Assembly: GCF_051842935.1 (NCBI RefSeq) | Contig: NZ_JBPXRR010000001.1 | Coordinates: 2,914,001-2,978,000, forward strand | Direction: 5' to 3' | DNA from: Pseudalkalibacillus sp051842935 | Lineage (GTDB): Bacteria; Bacillota; Bacilli; Bacillales; Fictibacillaceae | DNA: 64,000 nucleotides | Shown: one piece after another, positions 26,568 to 35,294 of the stretch | Numbering within the stretch: the stretch's first letter is position 1 | Layout of the letters: each line of letters opens with the position of its first letter | The notes under the pieces: model-generated | Database searches by the model: none | What the model was told of the DNA's origin: nothing | Seen by the model: the letters and a program-made list of their open reading frames with translations, nothing else | Program-made: the position numbers and the translations under genes

Positions 26568-27536
26568 TTATGGCTTGATTACTAGATTTGGTTTCTTTTT
26601 CAGGCTGTGTTTTCCGTCGATGAATCGGACGGTTCCAGATTTCGCTCTCATTACGACGGATTGCGTTGTACCTGATGCGCCTTTGAACCGGACACCTTTC
26701 AACAACTCTCCATCTGTTACCCCTGTCGCAGCAAAGATGGCGTCATCACCCTTCACGATATCGTCCATCATCAGGACACGGTGAATGTCATCGATCCCCA
26801 TCTCCTTGCAACGCGCTAATTCCTCATCATTTTGTGGTAAAAGCTTTCCTTGAAGCTCTCCACCGAGGCATTTCAAAGCAACCGCTGCGATGACGCCTTC
26901 AGGGGCTCCACCGCTTCCAAGGAGGATATCCACGCCTGTATCGTCAAATGCTGTATTGATAGCAGCTGCTACATCTCCATCCTGGATGAGCTTGATTCTA
27001 GCGCCCGCTTCTCGTACTTCATCAATGATTTTCTGATGACGTTCACGATTCAAAATAATCGCTACGACATCTTCAATATCCTTGTTCTTCGCGCGTGCCA
27101 CCGCTTTCAAATTATCGGTGACTGATGCATTGATATCGATCATCCCTACCGCTTCAGGACCGACTGCAATCTTGTCCATATACATGTCTGGTGCATGAAG
27201 AAGATTGCCATGATCCGCAATGGCAAGAACGGCAAGTGCATTCCAAGTACCGTTCGCTACAATATTCGTACCTTCGAGAGGATCGACAGCTACATCAACT
27301 CGTGGACCGAAACCTGTTCCGAGCTTTTCTCCGATATAAAGCATCGGTGCCTCGTCCATTTCTCCCTCTCCAATTACGACAGTTCCTTTCATCGGAACGG
27401 TATCGAAAACATCACGCATTGCAGAAGTTGCGGCATCATCCGCTTCTTCCTTACGACCTCGGCCCATCCAACGTGCAGATGCCAAAGCAGCTGCCTCCGT
27501 CACACGGACTAGCTCCATGGATAAACTTCTCTCCAT
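26568..27536 (-). CDS. glpX: fructose-1,6-bisphosphatase, class II
   Basis: 322-residue GlpX-type FBPase, a gluconeogenic enzyme. Metal and substrate residues lie in VVIGEGEMDEAPMLYIGE and DVAVDPLEGTNIVANG; the LGSGGAPEGVIAAVALKCLGG block is intact. Located between rho and murA2 as in B. subtilis (ywjI). The start at 27536 has GGGGGAGAAGG upstream. Confidence 0.97.
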   Translation of the reverse strand: MERSLSMELVRVTEAAALASARWMGRGRKEEADDAATSAMRDVFDTVPMKGTVVIGEGEMDEAPMLYIGEKLGTGFGPRVDVAVDPLEGTNIVANGTWNALAVLAIADHGNLLHAPDMYMDKIAVGPEAVGMIDINASVTDNLKAVARAKNKDIEDVVAIILNRERHQKIIDEVREAGARIKLIQDGDVAAAINTAFDDTGVDILLGSGGAPEGVIAAVALKCLGGELQGKLLPQNDEELARCKEMGIDDIHRVLMMDDIVKGDDAIFAATGVTDGELLKGVRFKGASGTTQSVVMRAKSGTVRFIDGKHSLKKKPNLVIKP

Positions 27537-27578
27537 ACCTTCTCCCCCTACAAAAACTTATTTAAAACAACACATCAA

Positions 27579-27605
27579 TCTTAGACAAACTGAGTTTGTC
27601 TAAGA
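27579..27605 (-). terminator. hairpin at the end of murA2, possible terminator
   Basis: A perfect 12-bp stem TCTTAGACAAAC/GTTTGTCTAAGA with a 3-base loop that includes the murA2 stop codon. No U tract follows on the minus strand, so it may act as an mRNA 3-prime stabiliser instead. Confidence 0.4.
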
Positions 27606-28886
27606 CTGGTTAACTTCATTCAACTCTTCCACATCAAAATTCTCGCGCCAAACTTTTGCTCCTAACCCTTGCAGTTTATTGACGAGATTTTCATAGCCAC
27701 GATCGATGTGTTCGATATTCGAGATTTCCGTAATGCCTTTTGCCATCAGACCGGCAACGACGAGTGAAGCACCCGCTCTCAGGTCTGTCGCCTTCACTTT
27801 TGCTCCTTCTAACGGAGTCGGGCCATTGATGATCGCAGAGCGGCCTTCTACTTTTACATTCGCACCCATACGTCTCAGTTCGTCGATATGCTTGAAACGT
27901 GAACTGTAGATCGTATCGGTCACGATGCTTGTACCTTCAGTGCTCGTCAGAAGAGCTGTGAAAGGCTGTTGCAAGTCCGTTGCAAATCCAGGGTATACAA
28001 GTGTTTTCACATCTACCCCGTTAAGCTCACGATCTCTTTTGACGAAAACGGAATCGTCGGACTCTTCAATATGAATCCCCATTTCACGGAGCTTCGCAAT
28101 CAACGACTCCAAGTGAAGTGGGATGACGTTGTCAATTGTGACACCATTCCCCATAGCTGCTGCCAAAATCATGTACGTTCCAGCTTCTATACGATCTGGA
28201 ATAATAGAATGACGACAGCCGTGTAAAGAATCGACGCCATCAATACGTATAACATCCGTACCTGCTCCTTTGATCTTCGCGCCCATGCTGGATAGCAATG
28301 TGGCTACATCAATGATTTCAGGTTCTTTCGCAGCGTTTTCAATGATCGTACGTCCTTTCGCACGAACCGCTGCCAACATGATGTTGATGGTTGCACCTAC
28401 ACTTACGACGTCGAGGTAGATTCTTGCGCCGACAAGTTCGTCTGCACGCAAATAAATCGCACCTTGTTCGTTCGTGACAGTCGCACCAAGTGCTTGGAAA
28501 CCTTTTATATGTTGATCGATCGGCCGAGGACCAAGATTACAACCGCCCGGAAGACCGATAACTGCTTTTTTGAAACGACCGAGCATCGCACCCATCAAGT
28601 AATAGGACGCTCTCAACTTTTTCACTTTCCCATTCGGAAGTGGCATAGAGATCATTTTTTCCGGATTAACGGTGAGTGAGTTGTTCTCCAGGCTCGCTTC
28701 CCCACCGATATCTTCAAGCAAATCACGTAAAATACCTACATCCGAGATGTTTGGGAGATGGTCGATCGTCACGGTCGAATCAGCCAAAATCGCAGCAGGA
28801 ATCAGCGCAACCGCACTGTTCTTCGCACCACTGATTTGAACCGTACCTTCTAAGGGATGTCCTCCCTCGATCATTAATTTCTCCAT
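27600..28886 (-). CDS. murAB: UDP-N-acetylglucosamine 1-carboxyvinyltransferase, second paralogue
   Basis: 428-residue MurA enzyme transferring enolpyruvate from PEP to UDP-GlcNAc, the first committed step of peptidoglycan synthesis and the fosfomycin target. Catalytic Cys116 in GLPGGCNLGPRPID is present, so fosfomycin sensitivity is expected. Low-GC Gram-positives carry two paralogues; position next to glpX, tal and fbaA matches MurAB (MurZ) of B. subtilis. Confidence 0.95.
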   Translation of the reverse strand: MEKLMIEGGHPLEGTVQISGAKNSAVALIPAAILADSTVTIDHLPNISDVGILRDLLEDIGGEASLENNSLTVNPEKMISMPLPNGKVKKLRASYYLMGAMLGRFKKAVIGLPGGCNLGPRPIDQHIKGFQALGATVTNEQGAIYLRADELVGARIYLDVVSVGATINIMLAAVRAKGRTIIENAAKEPEIIDVATLLSSMGAKIKGAGTDVIRIDGVDSLHGCRHSIIPDRIEAGTYMILAAAMGNGVTIDNVIPLHLESLIAKLREMGIHIEESDDSVFVKRDRELNGVDVKTLVYPGFATDLQQPFTALLTSTEGTSIVTDTIYSSRFKHIDELRRMGANVKVEGRSAIINGPTPLEGAKVKATDLRAGASLVVAGLMAKGITEISNIEHIDRGYENLVNKLQGLGAKVWRENFDVEELNEVNQS

Positions 28887-28987
28887 TGCTTTCTCCCTTC
28901 TTCGTATACAAATTCAAGAAGTCAAAACTCGTCTAACGTTATTGTAAGCAAAAATGGATAAATCATCCATTATTTTCCTGAGTTCTT

Positions 28988-29635
28988 TTAACCTTTTTGA
29001 CTATTATTCCAGTCAGCCAGGAATTTTTCAATGCCCTGGTCTGTTAAAGGGTGACTCATGAGTTGGTTCAGTACTTTCGCTGGAATCGTCGCAATATCCG
29101 CACCACGAAGTGCTGCTTCTGTTACATGGATCGGATGACGGATAGATGCCGCAATGATCTCTGTTTCGATTCCGTGGACATTGAAAATCTCCGCAATTTC
29201 AGAAATCAACGGTAATCCATCCTGACCAATATCATCGAGTCTTCCTAGGAAAGGTGATACATATGTAGCACCTGCACGCGCTGCCAATAGCGCTTGGTTT
29301 GCCGAGAAGATCAACGTTACATTCGTTTTGATTCCTAATTCAGTAAAAGTCTTTACAGCTTTCAGTCCGTCCTTTGTCATAGGGACTTTAACGGTGATGT
29401 TAGGAGCGATGGCTGCAAGCTCTTTCCCTTCTTCCACCATTTCTTCATACTTCAAGCCAATGACTTCGGCACTAACAGATTCGGAAACGAATGAAGTGAT
29501 TTCACGCAACCGATCATGGAAATCGACACCTTCTTTTGCAACCAATGAAGGGTTTGTCGTGACGCCTCCTAAAATTCCAAGCTCATGAGCTTCACGAATT
29601 TCGTCTACGTTCGCTGAATCAATAAAGAATTTCAT
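28988..29635 (-). CDS. tal: transaldolase / fructose-6-phosphate aldolase family
   Basis: 215-residue short-form transaldolase. FFIDSANVDEIREA at the N-terminus, GVTTNPSL, and the Schiff-base Lys in NITVKVPMTKDGLKA. Equivalent of B. subtilis ywjH. ATG 29635 is chosen over a GTG at 29647, which lies inside the ribosome site AAGGAGTG. A 12-bp palindrome AAACGTTCGTTT (29662-29673) lies just upstream and may be an operator. Confidence 0.94.
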   Translation of the reverse strand: MKFFIDSANVDEIREAHELGILGGVTTNPSLVAKEGVDFHDRLREITSFVSESVSAEVIGLKYEEMVEEGKELAAIAPNITVKVPMTKDGLKAVKTFTELGIKTNVTLIFSANQALLAARAGATYVSPFLGRLDDIGQDGLPLISEIAEIFNVHGIETEIIAASIRHPIHVTEAALRGADIATIPAKVLNQLMSHPLTDQGIEKFLADWNNSQKG

Positions 29636-29764
29636 GTGCAGTTTCACTCCTTATGTTTATAAAACGTTCGTTTGTATTTGTATATATTAGTGGGTTTTGA
29701 CTTTGTAGTAGGGAGGGGAAATGACAACTTTGCTGAAAGTTATCCTGGCTTAATGGATAAGTGG

Positions 29765-29791
29765 AAAGGAAACCGAGTCTCGGTTTCCTTT
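29765..29791 (-). terminator. hairpin after fbaA, probable terminator
   Basis: An 11-bp or longer stem (AAAGGAAACCG with CGGTTTCCTTT) about 23 bases after the fbaA stop. The U tract is part of the stem (CCTTTCC). Confidence 0.6.
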
Positions 29792-29813
29792 ACCAACTTG
29801 TATCAAATTAGAC

Positions 29814-30683
29814 TTATGCTTGGTTTGAAGAACCGAATTCACGCATCTTGCCTTTGACTGTTTCCTTGATCGCTTCACGTGCAGGTCCCATGTATTTACG
29901 AGGATCATACAACTCAGGCTTCTCAGCAAGTACTTCACGAACAGCTTTTGATGCTGAAATTTGGCTTTCAGTGTTGACGTTGATTTTCGCGTGACCATAA
30001 GAGATCGCTTTTTTGACATCCTTTGTCGGAATTCCTGTACCACCATGAAGGACAAGCGGTACACCAGTCAATTCACTGATTTCTTTCATACGGTCGAACC
30101 CAAGGTTAGGCTCTCCTTTATATGGTCCGTGTACAGAACCTAGTGCTGGAGCGAAGCAGTCAACACCTGTTTCACGGATCAATTGATCGCACTCGGATGG
30201 AATCGCGTATGCTGCTTCTGCATCATCAACAATCACATCGTCTTCTTGTCCGCCGATACGTCCAAGTTCCGCTTCTACAGAAACTCCGACAGCATGTGCA
30301 ACCTCTACCACTTTCTTCGTTAGAGCGATGTTCTCTTCAAGTGGGTAGTGGGATCCATCAATCATAACGGAAGTGAATCCAGCGTTGATTGCTTGGACAC
30401 ATTTTTCGAAACTAGAGCCGTGGTCAAGGTGAATGGCAACCGGTACTGTCACATTGTATTCTTCCATTAGTGATTCAACCAGGTTGACGACTGTTTTGAA
30501 GCCACCCATATAACGAGCTGCACCTTCAGATACTCCACAAATTAATGGAGATTTCTCTTCTTCAGCAGCTTGAAGAATCGCTTGAGTGAACTCAAGGTTA
30601 TTCAAGTTATATTGACCAACTGCGTATCCTTCCGCCTTGGCTTTTTCGAGCATTTCCTTCATTGAAACTAAAGGCATTGACAT
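29814..30683 (-). CDS. fbaA: fructose-bisphosphate aldolase, class II
   Basis: 289-residue zinc aldolase of glycolysis and gluconeogenesis. Metal ligands in VAIHLDHGSSFEKC (His-Asp-His), the VEAELGRIGGQEDD block and HGGTGIP near the C-terminus. Start at ATG after AAGGAGGAAAATGTC. Directly downstream of spo0F, as in B. subtilis, but separated from it by a strong terminator. Confidence 0.97.
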   Translation of the reverse strand: MSMPLVSMKEMLEKAKAEGYAVGQYNLNNLEFTQAILQAAEEEKSPLICGVSEGAARYMGGFKTVVNLVESLMEEYNVTVPVAIHLDHGSSFEKCVQAINAGFTSVMIDGSHYPLEENIALTKKVVEVAHAVGVSVEAELGRIGGQEDDVIVDDAEAAYAIPSECDQLIRETGVDCFAPALGSVHGPYKGEPNLGFDRMKEISELTGVPLVLHGGTGIPTKDVKKAISYGHAKINVNTESQISASKAVREVLAEKPELYDPRKYMGPAREAIKETVKGKMREFGSSNQA

Positions 30684-30833
30684 TTTCCTCCTTGTGGGTA
30701 ATTGACCCTTATTTATTCATGCTTACAGAGGGTGATTGCGAATCGATCGCCAATCAACCCCTGACAAGATTAACTTGGATTCATAAAAACAATTATAGCA
30801 TATCAATTTTGACCGGAATCCGCAATCCGTACG

Positions 30834-30915
30834 AAAAAAGGTTGATCCAAATTCCCCAAGGTACAGCTCCTTTCCGATAATCGTAATGGAGCGGTTCTAA
30901 GGTTTTGAATCAACC
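30834..30915 (-). terminator. branched terminator of spo0F
   Basis: On the minus strand a 12-bp outer stem (30904-30915 with 30840-30851, one G-U) encloses a 52-base insert with a GCTCC/GGAGC stem and a small CGAT/ATCG hairpin. Six U follow directly. It lies 25 bases after the spo0F stop. Confidence 0.7.
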
Positions 30916-30940
30916 CTATTCTGTGCGTTGTGTACAACAA

Positions 30941-31309
30941 TTATGAGCGTATTGGTAGATTTTTCTTCACGACTTCCCGTATTTCATCGATATCAAAAGG
31001 TTTTGCAAAGTGAGTGATCGCACCCAACTCCATGGCTTCATGGATCATATCCAGCTCACCATAAGCAGTCATGATGATGACGCCGACATCTTTATCCACT
31101 TTTTTGACTCTGCGTAAAATCTCTAGCCCATCCATACCCGGGATTTTCATATCGAGAATCAGTAAATCTGGCTTTTCATTTTTTACAATGGATAATGCCT
31201 GGACTCCGTTTGCAGCTTGAAAGGTTTGATAGCCTTCCTTTTTGAAGATTTCATTCAACAAAATACGGATTCCATATTGGTCATCGACGATTAGAATTTT
31301 CCCTTTCAT
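30941..31309 (-). CDS. spo0F: sporulation response regulator Spo0F
   Basis: 122-residue single-domain receiver, the first relay protein of the sporulation phosphorelay: it takes phosphate from sporulation kinases and passes it to Spo0B and Spo0A. Acidic pocket Asp9-Asp10, phosphorylated Asp53 in LLILDMKIPGMDG, Thr81 and Lys103 are present. No output domain. Divergent from ywjG, with a sigma-H promoter in the gap. Confidence 0.97.
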   Translation of the reverse strand: MKGKILIVDDQYGIRILLNEIFKKEGYQTFQAANGVQALSIVKNEKPDLLILDMKIPGMDGLEILRRVKKVDKDVGVIIMTAYGELDMIHEAMELGAITHFAKPFDIDEIREVVKKNLPIRS

Positions 31310-31371
31310 ACCTATATCACACCCTAGCTTCCTTGTTGTTGTAATGCCCTTCTATATGATCTCTTTACATA

Positions 31372-31398
31372 ATTCGCTGAATTTCTTCATTCTCCTTC
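31372..31398 (-). promoter_or_regulatory. sigma-H promoter of spo0F
   Basis: Minus-strand GAAGGAGAA (31390-31398), an 11-base spacer and AGCGAAT (31372-31378) match the sigma-H pattern RNAGGAWWW-N11/12-RNNGAAT with one mismatch. It lies about 65 bases before the ATG. spo0F has a sigma-H promoter in B. subtilis. Confidence 0.65.
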
Positions 31399-31478
31399 TA
31401 TATCGTCAAAATCTACCATTTGAATTCGGATTTTATGATTTTCAGTCGACACGTTATACTATTTGGGAGGTGATCGAC

Positions 31479-32000
31479 ATGTTGAAAATATTCACAACCC
31501 AATTATTCGGGGTGTTTCGTAATATACAAGAAACCGAAGAGGATCGAATTGAAGACTGCGCCCGTCTTCTAGCCCAATCCGTCATTGGTGATGGAACCAT
31601 CTATGTAAAAGGTTTCGATGAACTCGAAGCCATTGCTACGGTCATCGTCAATAGTGAGGAAAGAATTCCTTCTGTTTCACCTTATCGGAACGATGTTGAG
31701 CTCAAGCCAGAAGACTGTTTGCTGGTATTTTCAAACAAAGCAAATGATGATCGAAGCTTGAAGGTACTTGAGGTTGCCCGTTCCGTTGGTGCTTCCACTG
31801 TATCCGTTGGTGCTGTCGAAAGCGGACAAGAAACGGCTATTGATGAATTTCACATTGATACGAAACTACTGAAAGGTCTGGTACCAGACGATGAAGGCCG
31901 CCGAGTTGGTTACCCGACTTTCATGTGCGCCCTTTATGCTTACTATGCACTTTATTTTACCGTCTCAGAAATGCTCGAAGAATATGATATTGAAGATTAA
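31479..32000 (+). CDS. ywjG: YwjG family protein (DUF2529)
   Basis: 173-residue protein of unknown function, conserved beside spo0F in Bacillus. It resembles a SIS-like sugar-isomerase fold: GDGTIYVKGFDELEAIA, then VFSNKANDDRSLKVLEVARSVGASTVSVGAV. Start at ATG 31479 after GGGAGGTGA. An in-frame extension upstream runs back over the spo0F promoter and lacks a ribosome site. Confidence 0.85.
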   Translation: MLKIFTTQLFGVFRNIQETEEDRIEDCARLLAQSVIGDGTIYVKGFDELEAIATVIVNSEERIPSVSPYRNDVELKPEDCLLVFSNKANDDRSLKVLEVARSVGASTVSVGAVESGQETAIDEFHIDTKLLKGLVPDDEGRRVGYPTFMCALYAYYALYFTVSEMLEEYDIED

Positions 32001-32290
32001 ATTAGTCTTCATTCTACAGAAAAAGTTTAATTCTGTTAAATTTTTTATATTTTTTTAATATTTTAGCAGGTAAATTGTAAAAAGATGGAGAATCATTAGA
32101 TTAAAGCGTGACAAAAGTCACCTTTTTCCGCAAATCCTCTACAGCCCATCTACAATATATCCCCCAAAACATTTCAGAGTCTACCTTCTCTCCCCTCAAT
32201 CTCTGGACCCATATGCAGAAACTGACCCGATTTGATACTTCAAAATGGCTGTAGCAGGAGCCACGTACATAGTGGAACGCGAGACCTTTT

Positions 32291-32348
32291 CAGGCTATGT
32301 TCATTCCGGAACCAGCGACGGAATGTTCATAGCCTGTTTGGGTTTTTT
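32291..32348 (+). terminator. strong plus-strand terminator with no adjacent gene
   Basis: A 16-bp stem with one symmetric TT/TT internal loop (32291-32308 with 32319-32336) and a 10-base loop, followed by TTTGGGTTTTTT. The nearest plus-strand gene, ywjG, ends 290 bases earlier. The transcript between could be a long ywjG tail or a small RNA; CCACGTACATAGTGG at about 32260 can form an additional hairpin just before it. Confidence 0.75.
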
Positions 32349-32479
32349 GGATATTTAATGTTGTCTCTAATATATCTCCCTCCGATTTGTGCTTGATTAT
32401 ACTTCTTGAATCCACTCTTGAGTCTTAATGGATCCAGTTACTTATTGATAATTGATGAAGAATGACTAATTTATAAATC

Positions 32480-32660
32480 TAACGGACATTGAGGACCTTA
32501 TTTCTATACATTATTCACTTTTACTAAACCTAACGGACATATGGTACCTTATTTGGGCCAAAATCATTAAAAACCATATACTTTTTAAAGAATAGCGTCT
32601 CTGATGTCCGTTTGCACCCCGAAATGAGCTTTTTTGTCACAAATAACGGATCTCCTGTCC
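32480..32660. repeat. AACGGACA short repeats in the ywjG-pyrG gap (32001-32898)
   Basis: Two direct copies of TAACGGACAT-x7-ACCTTATTT (about 32480 and 32530), one inverted GATGTCCGTTTG (about 32603) and AACGGATCTCCTGTCCGT (about 32644), which is itself palindromic. The 898-base gap otherwise holds the orphan terminator, a weak GTGAC/GTCAC hairpin with CTTTTT near 32110, and the pyrG terminator. No coding sequence is evident. Confidence 0.55.
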
Positions 32661-32783
32661 GTACAACAAAAAATCACACCTAAATTCACAGCCCTCCAAT
32701 AATTATTTCAGCCCTTGTAAAATGGTATGTGAATTCATATGTTATTTAGGCACAAAAGATTAGGGAATGGCTGATATAACAAT

Positions 32784-32825
32784 AAAAAACGCACTGTGAA
32801 TTTCATTGTGAAATCCAGTGCGTTT
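32784..32825 (-). terminator. intrinsic terminator of pyrG
   Basis: AAACGCACTG/CAGTGCGTTT outer stem (32787-32796, 32816-32825) extended by an inner GAATTTCA/TGAAAT pairing. U residues follow on the minus strand. It is 74 bases after the pyrG stop. Confidence 0.8.
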
Positions 32826-32898
32826 CTCTTTGTTATTAACTTGTTTGCACCTCTGAAGTGAACCCGTTAGCTTTTCGTCGATCGGTTTCTATAATGAA

Positions 32899-34503
32899 TT
32901 ATTTTTTCAGGTTTGTTGCTGCATTTACGAAGTCACGGAAGAGTGGTTGTGGTCTTGTCGGGCGTGACTTGAATTCCGGGTGGAATTGAGATGCGACGAA
33001 CCAAGGGTGATCCTTCAATTCGATGATCTCGACAAGTCTTCCGTCCGGACTTGTCCCAGAGAAAATGAACCCAGCGTTCTCCATCTCTTCGCGGAACTCA
33101 TTGTTGAACTCATAACGGTGGCGATGGCGTTCATATACAACTTCGTCACCATAAGCTGCAAAAGCATTTGTATCTTCTTGCAACTTACAAGGATAGATCC
33201 CAAGTCGGAGTGTACCTCCAAGGTCTTCTACATCCTTTTGCTCTGGTAGTAGGTCGATGACAGGATGTGTCGTCGCAGGGTTGATTTCTGCAGAGTGCGC
33301 ATCCTCATATCCGAGTACGTGACGAGCAAATTCAACGGAAGCCAATTGCATTCCAAGACAGATACCAAGCATCGGCACTTTATTTTCACGTGCATAACGA
33401 ATAGCAGAAATTTTACCTTCAATACCACGATCTCCAAATCCACCAGGAATCAAGATCCCGTCTGCATCGCCTAGCATTTCTTCTACATTTTCAGCTGTAA
33501 CCTCTTCAGAGTTCACCCAGTCGATTTCGATGTCAGCATCAAATTCATAACCTGCGTGACGTAAGGATTCGACAACTGAAATATACGCATCTGGTAATGC
33601 GACGTATTTTCCGACTAATGCAATTTTCGTCTTGTTTTTCAAATTCGTAACTCGGTTGACGAGCTCTTTCCACTCCGTCATGTCCGCTTCCTGACAATTA
33701 AGCTTCAAGTGCTTGCAGACGATTTGATCCATGTTCTGTTTTTGTAGAGATAGGGGAACTTCGTATAACGTCTCTGCGTCCATCGCTTCAATCACTGAAT
33801 CCGGGTGGATGTCACAGAACAAGGCAATTTTGTCCTTCATTTCTTGCGGTAACGGCATTTCATTACGAACGACGATGATGTTCGGCTGAATTCCGAGTGA
33901 ACGCAGTTCTTTTACACTGTGCTGAGTCGGCTTCGTTTTCATTTCGCCTGCAGCCTTGATGTATGGAACGAGCGTACAATGGATGTACATTACGTTCTCG
34001 ACACCGATGTCGCTCTTGATCTGACGGATTGCTTCGAGATATGGAAGACTTTCAATATCCCCTACTGTACCGCCGATTTCTGTAATGACGACTTCCGCGT
34101 TTGTTTCCCGTCCTGCACGGAAAACGCGCTCTTTGATTTCATTCGTGATGTGCGGAATGACCTGTACCGTTCCACCAAGATAGTCTCCACGACGTTCTTT
34201 TTTCAATACAGTGGAATAGATCTTTCCTGTCGTAACGTTGCTGTATTTGTTCAGGTTGATGTCGATGAAACGCTCATAGTGCCCTAAGTCAAGGTCAGTT
34301 TCTGCGCCATCATCTGTTACGAATACTTCACCGTGTTGGTAAGGACTCATTGTACCTGGATCCACGTTGATATATGGATCGAACTTTTGAATCGTGACCT
34401 TTACACCTCTATTTTTTAAAAGACGGCCGAGTGATGCCGCTGTTATTCCTTTTCCTAAGGAAGATACTACTCCACCAGTTACGAAGATATACTTTTTTGT
34501 CAC
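32899..34503 (-). CDS. pyrG: CTP synthase
   Basis: 534-residue enzyme making CTP from UTP, ATP and glutamine. N-terminal synthetase domain (FVTGGVVSSLGKGITAASLG, then KFDPYINVDPGTMSPYQHGE) and C-terminal class I glutaminase with the Cys nucleophile in GICLGMQLA and the HPEFKSRP His-Glu pair. Full length. Transcribed from its own promoter through a CTP-sensitive attenuator in the rpoE-pyrG gap. Confidence 0.99.
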   Translation of the reverse strand: MTKKYIFVTGGVVSSLGKGITAASLGRLLKNRGVKVTIQKFDPYINVDPGTMSPYQHGEVFVTDDGAETDLDLGHYERFIDINLNKYSNVTTGKIYSTVLKKERRGDYLGGTVQVIPHITNEIKERVFRAGRETNAEVVITEIGGTVGDIESLPYLEAIRQIKSDIGVENVMYIHCTLVPYIKAAGEMKTKPTQHSVKELRSLGIQPNIIVVRNEMPLPQEMKDKIALFCDIHPDSVIEAMDAETLYEVPLSLQKQNMDQIVCKHLKLNCQEADMTEWKELVNRVTNLKNKTKIALVGKYVALPDAYISVVESLRHAGYEFDADIEIDWVNSEEVTAENVEEMLGDADGILIPGGFGDRGIEGKISAIRYARENKVPMLGICLGMQLASVEFARHVLGYEDAHSAEINPATTHPVIDLLPEQKDVEDLGGTLRLGIYPCKLQEDTNAFAAYGDEVVYERHRHRYEFNNEFREEMENAGFIFSGTSPDGRLVEIIELKDHPWFVASQFHPEFKSRPTRPQPLFRDFVNAATNLKK

Positions 34504-34596
34504 GTTGGTTCCCCCTTGAGTTCCGTAATTTTAATTTTATCCTCTTAACAGTATGCCGAAATAAACAGGTATTAATAGAAGGGGCAAAATAAATAT

Positions 34597-34645
34597 AAAA
34601 AAAACAAAAGCGACACCTGTCCCTCACGGGGGGCGCTTTTGTTTT
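34597..34645 (-). terminator. pyrG leader attenuator (also rpoE terminator)
   Basis: A 12-bp stem (34634-34645 with 34601-34612 on the minus strand) is followed by a run of U. The 5-prime arm and loop contain GCCCCCCGTG. In the B. subtilis mechanism, low CTP causes repeated G addition at the transcript start, and the poly(G) pairs with a C/U-rich stretch of the terminator. The C run sits in the right place for that. Confidence 0.75.
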
Positions 34646-34696
34646 TGGGTTCATATATATTCGATTTCAATTCATTTTAAGACTATAAGTAAAGCC

Positions 34697-34733
34697 CAAA
34701 AATGATTCTATCTACTTTCCTTGTAAATGTCAA
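34697..34733 (-). promoter_or_regulatory. pyrG promoter with GGGC initiation sequence
   Basis: Minus-strand -35 TTGACA (34728-34733), 17-base spacer, -10 TAGAAT (34705-34710). Seven bases later is GGGCUUU, with the first G at 34697. This is the initiation context at which CTP-limited reiterative G addition occurs in B. subtilis pyrG. The -35 begins only seven bases beyond the rpoE stop. Confidence 0.8.
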
Positions 34734-34739
34734 GGTCTA

Positions 34740-35294
34740 TTATCGGTCTTCTTCGTCGTCTTCCGATTCTTCGCTATCGTAGTTATCGTCTTCGGAATCT
34801 TCGTCATCGTCGGAAAGGTCGCCTTCTTCTTCGTCGAAGTCTACGTATTCCTCATCTTCCTCGTCGACATCATCTTCATCATCGGCGTCGAAGTCGTCTT
34901 CAAGATCGTCTTCGAAATCTTCATCCAGCTCATCCTCGAAATCTTCGAAATCCTCATCGAGGTCATCCTCATAAGCTGCTTTCGCTTTTTTACCTTTTTT
35001 CTTCTTAGGTTTGATTGTCGTTGCTAGCTCTTCATCGCTGCTTTCAACTGGGTACCAAACCTTAAGACCCCATTGGTTGTCTCCGACACAAACGAAACGG
35101 CCGTCAATGTTGATGTCTGTGTAAAATTGAGCGACACGCTTTTTTTGTTCCTGTGGTTCCATATCACGCACACTGGACACTTGTTCCATCAGTTGTGTGA
35201 ACGGTGTCGGTTTCTTGTTGTCTTTTAAAATATGATATGCGATTTCTAGCATTGAAACTTCTTTCAATTCTTCCTTAGAGTACATATCGAGCAT
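34740..35294 (-). CDS. rpoE: RNA polymerase delta subunit
   Basis: 184-residue delta factor. Residues 1-90 form the folded HARE-HTH domain (SMLEIAYHILKDNKKPTPFTQLMEQV, then VCVGDNQWGLKVWYP). After a lysine patch KPKKKKGKK, residues 105-184 are almost entirely Asp and Glu, the disordered tail that displaces nucleic acid and raises promoter selectivity. Adjacent to pyrG as in other Bacillaceae. Confidence 0.97.
   Translation of the reverse strand: MLDMYSKEELKEVSMLEIAYHILKDNKKPTPFTQLMEQVSSVRDMEPQEQKKRVAQFYTDINIDGRFVCVGDNQWGLKVWYPVESSDEELATTIKPKKKKGKKAKAAYEDDLDEDFEDFEDELDEDFEDDLEDDFDADDEDDVDEEDEEYVDFDEEEGDLSDDDEDSEDDNYDSEESEDDEEDR

Noticed and set aside
32268..32300. AGTGGAACGCGAG sequence resembling a T-box antiterminator core just before the orphan terminator
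   Set aside because: It lacks one base of the conserved T-box core, no specifier loop is visible and no plus-strand gene follows the terminator.
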